Part shown: positions 62,344 through 64,000 of the stretch, in pieces
Layout: each line of letters starts with the position of its first letter
Position numbering within the stretch: position 1 is the first letter of the stretch
Source: Schlegelella_A sp036272325
Lineage (GTDB): Bacteria > Pseudomonadota > Gammaproteobacteria > Burkholderiales > Burkholderiaceae_C
Direction of reading: 5' to 3'
Length of the DNA: 64,000 nucleotides
NCBI GenBank assembly: GCA_036272325.1
Contig: DATAYY010000018.1
Coordinates: forward strand, 4,413 to 68,412
Position numbers and translations under genes: made by a program
Notes under the pieces: generated by a model
What the model was told of the DNA's origin: nothing
Databases searched by the model: none
Seen by the model: the letters and a program-made list of their open reading frames with translations, nothing else

Positions 62344-63870
62344 TCAGGCGCGCTCGGCAAGCGGCAGCGAGAGCGTCGCGATCGCGCCGCCGCGCGGCTG
62401 GTTCTTCAGCGTCGCGCGGCCGCGGTGCAGCTCGACGATCTCCTTGACGAACGAGAGGCCGAGGCCGGTGCTCTTCTTCGCCGTCGCCGGGCGCGCCAGT
62501 GAATAGAACTTCTCGAACACCTTGTTCTCGGCGAACTCGGGAATCCCGGGTCCGTCGTCGCGAACGACAAGGTCGGCGCTGCGTGGGTGCGAGACGACCG
62601 CGATCGAGATGCGCCCGCCGCCGGGCGAGAAGTCGATCGCGTTGTCGACCAGGTTGGCGAGCGCGCGCTGGAGCAGAAAGGCGTCGCCCTCGACGACCGG
62701 ATCGTCGTCGCCCGGCTCGACCTCGACGACGACGCCGCGTGCGAGCGCCGCCGGTGCCGCGCTCGCGGCGGCCTCGGCCGCGAGCGCGCGCAGCGCGACC
62801 GGCACGGCGCCGTCGAGGCTCCTCCTCGACTCGAGTGCGGTCAGCTCCATCATGCGGTCGACCAGCTCCTGGATGCGCTGCGTCTCGCGAACGATGTTGG
62901 CGACGAAGCGGACGCGGTCGGCGTCGGCCATCGGCTCCTGCAGCAGCTCGGCGGCGCCGCGGATCGCCGACAGCGGCCCCTTCACCTCGTGCGTCATCGT
63001 CTGCACATAGTCGGCGACGTAGTTGCGGCCGGCGAGCGCATCGCGCATCTCGTCGTAGGCGGCGCCGAACGCGCCGAGCGCGCGGCGACCGAGCCGTGGC
63101 AGGCTGAACGAACGCTCGGCGCGGACGTAGCGCACGTAGTCGGAGAGGACGCCGAACGGCCGCACCAGCCAGACCGAGAGGATGACGACGAGGAGCAGCA
63201 TCGCGACGACCGAGGTCGCGCCGAGCTCGAGCGTCTTCCTGCGTGCCGCCTCGACGAACTGGCCGAAGCTCTGCACCGGCTTGCCGACGCTGACGGCGCC
63301 GATGATCTCGCCGGCGCCGCCCGGCGAGGTGTCGTGGATCGGCGCCGCGACGTACATCACCGACGTACGTGGGTCGCCTTCGACGTCGGCCGTCGTGCGT
63401 GCGCCGTAGCGGCCGCGCAGGGCAAGGAAGACGTCGTGCCAGCGCGAGTGGTCCGTGCCGACCTGCGACATCGCGGCCGACTCGCCCGGCGCCACCGCGC
63501 TTGACGCATTGGACGTACCGGGCGCAGATACGGCGGGCGGCGCCAGCGAATCGAAGACCACCGTTCCCTGCCGGTCGACGACCGTCATGCGCAGCTCGAC
63601 GCGCGTCTTCTCGACGCCGTAGATGTCGGCGACGAAGTGCCGCGCGTAGACGGAACGAAAGAGCGGCACGAGCGCGTCGACGTGCAGCGTGCCGTCGGGC
63701 GAAGCGTTCTCGATCAGCGCCGCCATCAGCTGCGCAGTCTCGACCAGCGAGTCCTCGGCCGACTCGCGGTAGCGCGGGTCGATGTCGCCGAGCTGGCGAT
63801 ACATCAGGAACGCGACGCCGAGCGCGTAGGCGACCAGGATGCCGATGAAGATGCGGGTGCGCTTGGTCAT
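62344..63870 (-). CDS. creC: Two-component sensor histidine kinase CreC
   Basis: A 508-residue inner-membrane kinase. The first helix (RIFIGILVAYALGVAFLMY) is followed by DIDPRYRESAEDSLVETAQLMA and a periplasmic sensor (YGVEKTRVELRMTVVDRQGTVVFDS), both CreC hallmarks. A second helix (TSVVAMLLLVVILSVWL), the H-box (MTHEVKGPLSAIRG, H294), the N-box (ALANLVDNAIDFSPGG) and the G-box (KSTGLGLSFVKEI) follow. In enterobacteria CreC responds to carbon metabolism and envelope stress together with CreB. CreB is not identifiable in the visible part. The gene after CreC here is an MFS transporter rather than creD. Confidence 0.93.
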   Translation of the reverse strand: MTKRTRIFIGILVAYALGVAFLMYRQLGDIDPRYRESAEDSLVETAQLMAALIENASPDGTLHVDALVPLFRSVYARHFVADIYGVEKTRVELRMTVVDRQGTVVFDSLAPPAVSAPGTSNASSAVAPGESAAMSQVGTDHSRWHDVFLALRGRYGARTTADVEGDPRTSVMYVAAPIHDTSPGGAGEIIGAVSVGKPVQSFGQFVEAARRKTLELGATSVVAMLLLVVILSVWLVRPFGVLSDYVRYVRAERSFSLPRLGRRALGAFGAAYDEMRDALAGRNYVADYVQTMTHEVKGPLSAIRGAAELLQEPMADADRVRFVANIVRETQRIQELVDRMMELTALESRRSLDGAVPVALRALAAEAAASAAPAALARGVVVEVEPGDDDPVVEGDAFLLQRALANLVDNAIDFSPGGGRISIAVVSHPRSADLVVRDDGPGIPEFAENKVFEKFYSLARPATAKKSTGLGLSFVKEIVELHRGRATLKNQPRGGAIATLSLPLAERA

Positions 63871-63915
63871 CGCGCGCCCATCGCGGCCGGTTCTGACCTC
63901 GGCCGCGTCGGTGCG

Positions 63916-64000
63916 TCAGCCGGCAAGGGCAGCGGTGGTCGCGCGCTCGACGGCACGGCGGATGACTCGCTCGAGCGCGTCGACCTTGCCTTGCGGGGTG
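63916..64000 (-). CDS. C-terminal end of an unidentified gene upstream of creC
   Basis: The frame that ends at 63916 reads PQGKVDALERVIRRAVERATTAALAG. The stop lies 45 bases before creC on the same strand, so it may be in its operon. The helical, arginine-rich end does not look like the winged-helix ending of CreB (GxGY), so identity is left open. The gene continues beyond the right edge. Confidence 0.4.
   Translation of the reverse strand, partial: TPQGKVDALERVIRRAVERATTAALAG

Overview
The window is very G+C-rich (well above 60% by eye, not computed) and densely packed. Coding strands run in short operons with many ATGA or GTGA stop/start overlaps. It contains no rRNA, tRNA, CRISPR array, insertion sequence or phage gene that I can recognise. 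The gene mix is a Tat-type dipeptide ABC operon, an RND efflux operon with a heavy-metal-type two-component pair, a cobalt-type nitrile hydratase, the MaeB malic enzyme fusion, CreC, and LemA/TPM proteins. Together with -10 boxes placed six bases before start codons, this suggests the chromosome of a soil or water betaproteobacterium (Burkholderiales-like). That assignment is inference.

Layout. 1-2.5 kb: tail of a DHA2 efflux pump, a broken methyltransferase, an OsmC protein and an AraC regulator. 2.5-10.1 kb (minus strand): a complete peptide/nickel-family ABC operon with two tandem, related binding proteins, two permeases and two ATPases, preceded by an SDR. 11.2-19.3 kb (plus): outer-membrane factor, adaptor, RND pump, response regulator and histidine kinase, all overlapping or nearly so. 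19.3-22.7 kb: an aldehyde dehydrogenase divergent from an ATPase-less pair of peptide-type permeases, the first of which appears to start with ATC. 22.8-25.2 kb: two uncharacterised genes on a divergent promoter, one a multi-pass membrane protein with a conserved-looking cytosolic domain. 25.3-36.1 kb: two amidases, a LysR/epimerase pair, a Hanks-type kinase with a TPR-like C-terminus, an orphan binding protein and a TPR protein. 36.3-38.9 kb: secreted proteins, GST and VOC. 39-43.8 kb: nitrile hydratase, Zn alcohol dehydrogenase and MaeB. 43.9-46.8 kb: SH3-like and SPFH proteins. 46.9-50.5 kb: a ring-hydroxylase / extradiol-type dioxygenase / hydrolase operon. 50.5-53.8 kb: class V aminotransferase, YncE-like propeller and secreted creatininase-like protein. 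53.8-57 kb: glpK and glpD back to back. 57-59.1 kb: LemA plus two TPM proteins. 59.2-60.7 kb: N-formylglutamate amidohydrolase and small proteins. 60.9-64 kb: MFS transporter, CreC and the end of an unidentified gene.

How the genes work together. Most of the window supports scavenging and catabolism: uptake of peptides or similar solutes, amide and nitrile hydrolysis (nitrile hydratase gives amides, amidase-signature enzymes give acids), aromatic-ring opening, glycerol entry into glycolysis and an anaplerotic malic enzyme. This is combined with efflux and envelope maintenance. Substrates cannot be read from the sequence. The least explained items are the membrane protein at 23615, the kinase at 28822 with its perfect 15-bp inverted repeat, and the ATC-initiated permease at 20895. 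Start codons were chosen from Shine-Dalgarno boxes (GGAG or AGGAG about 8 bases upstream), homology and overlaps.
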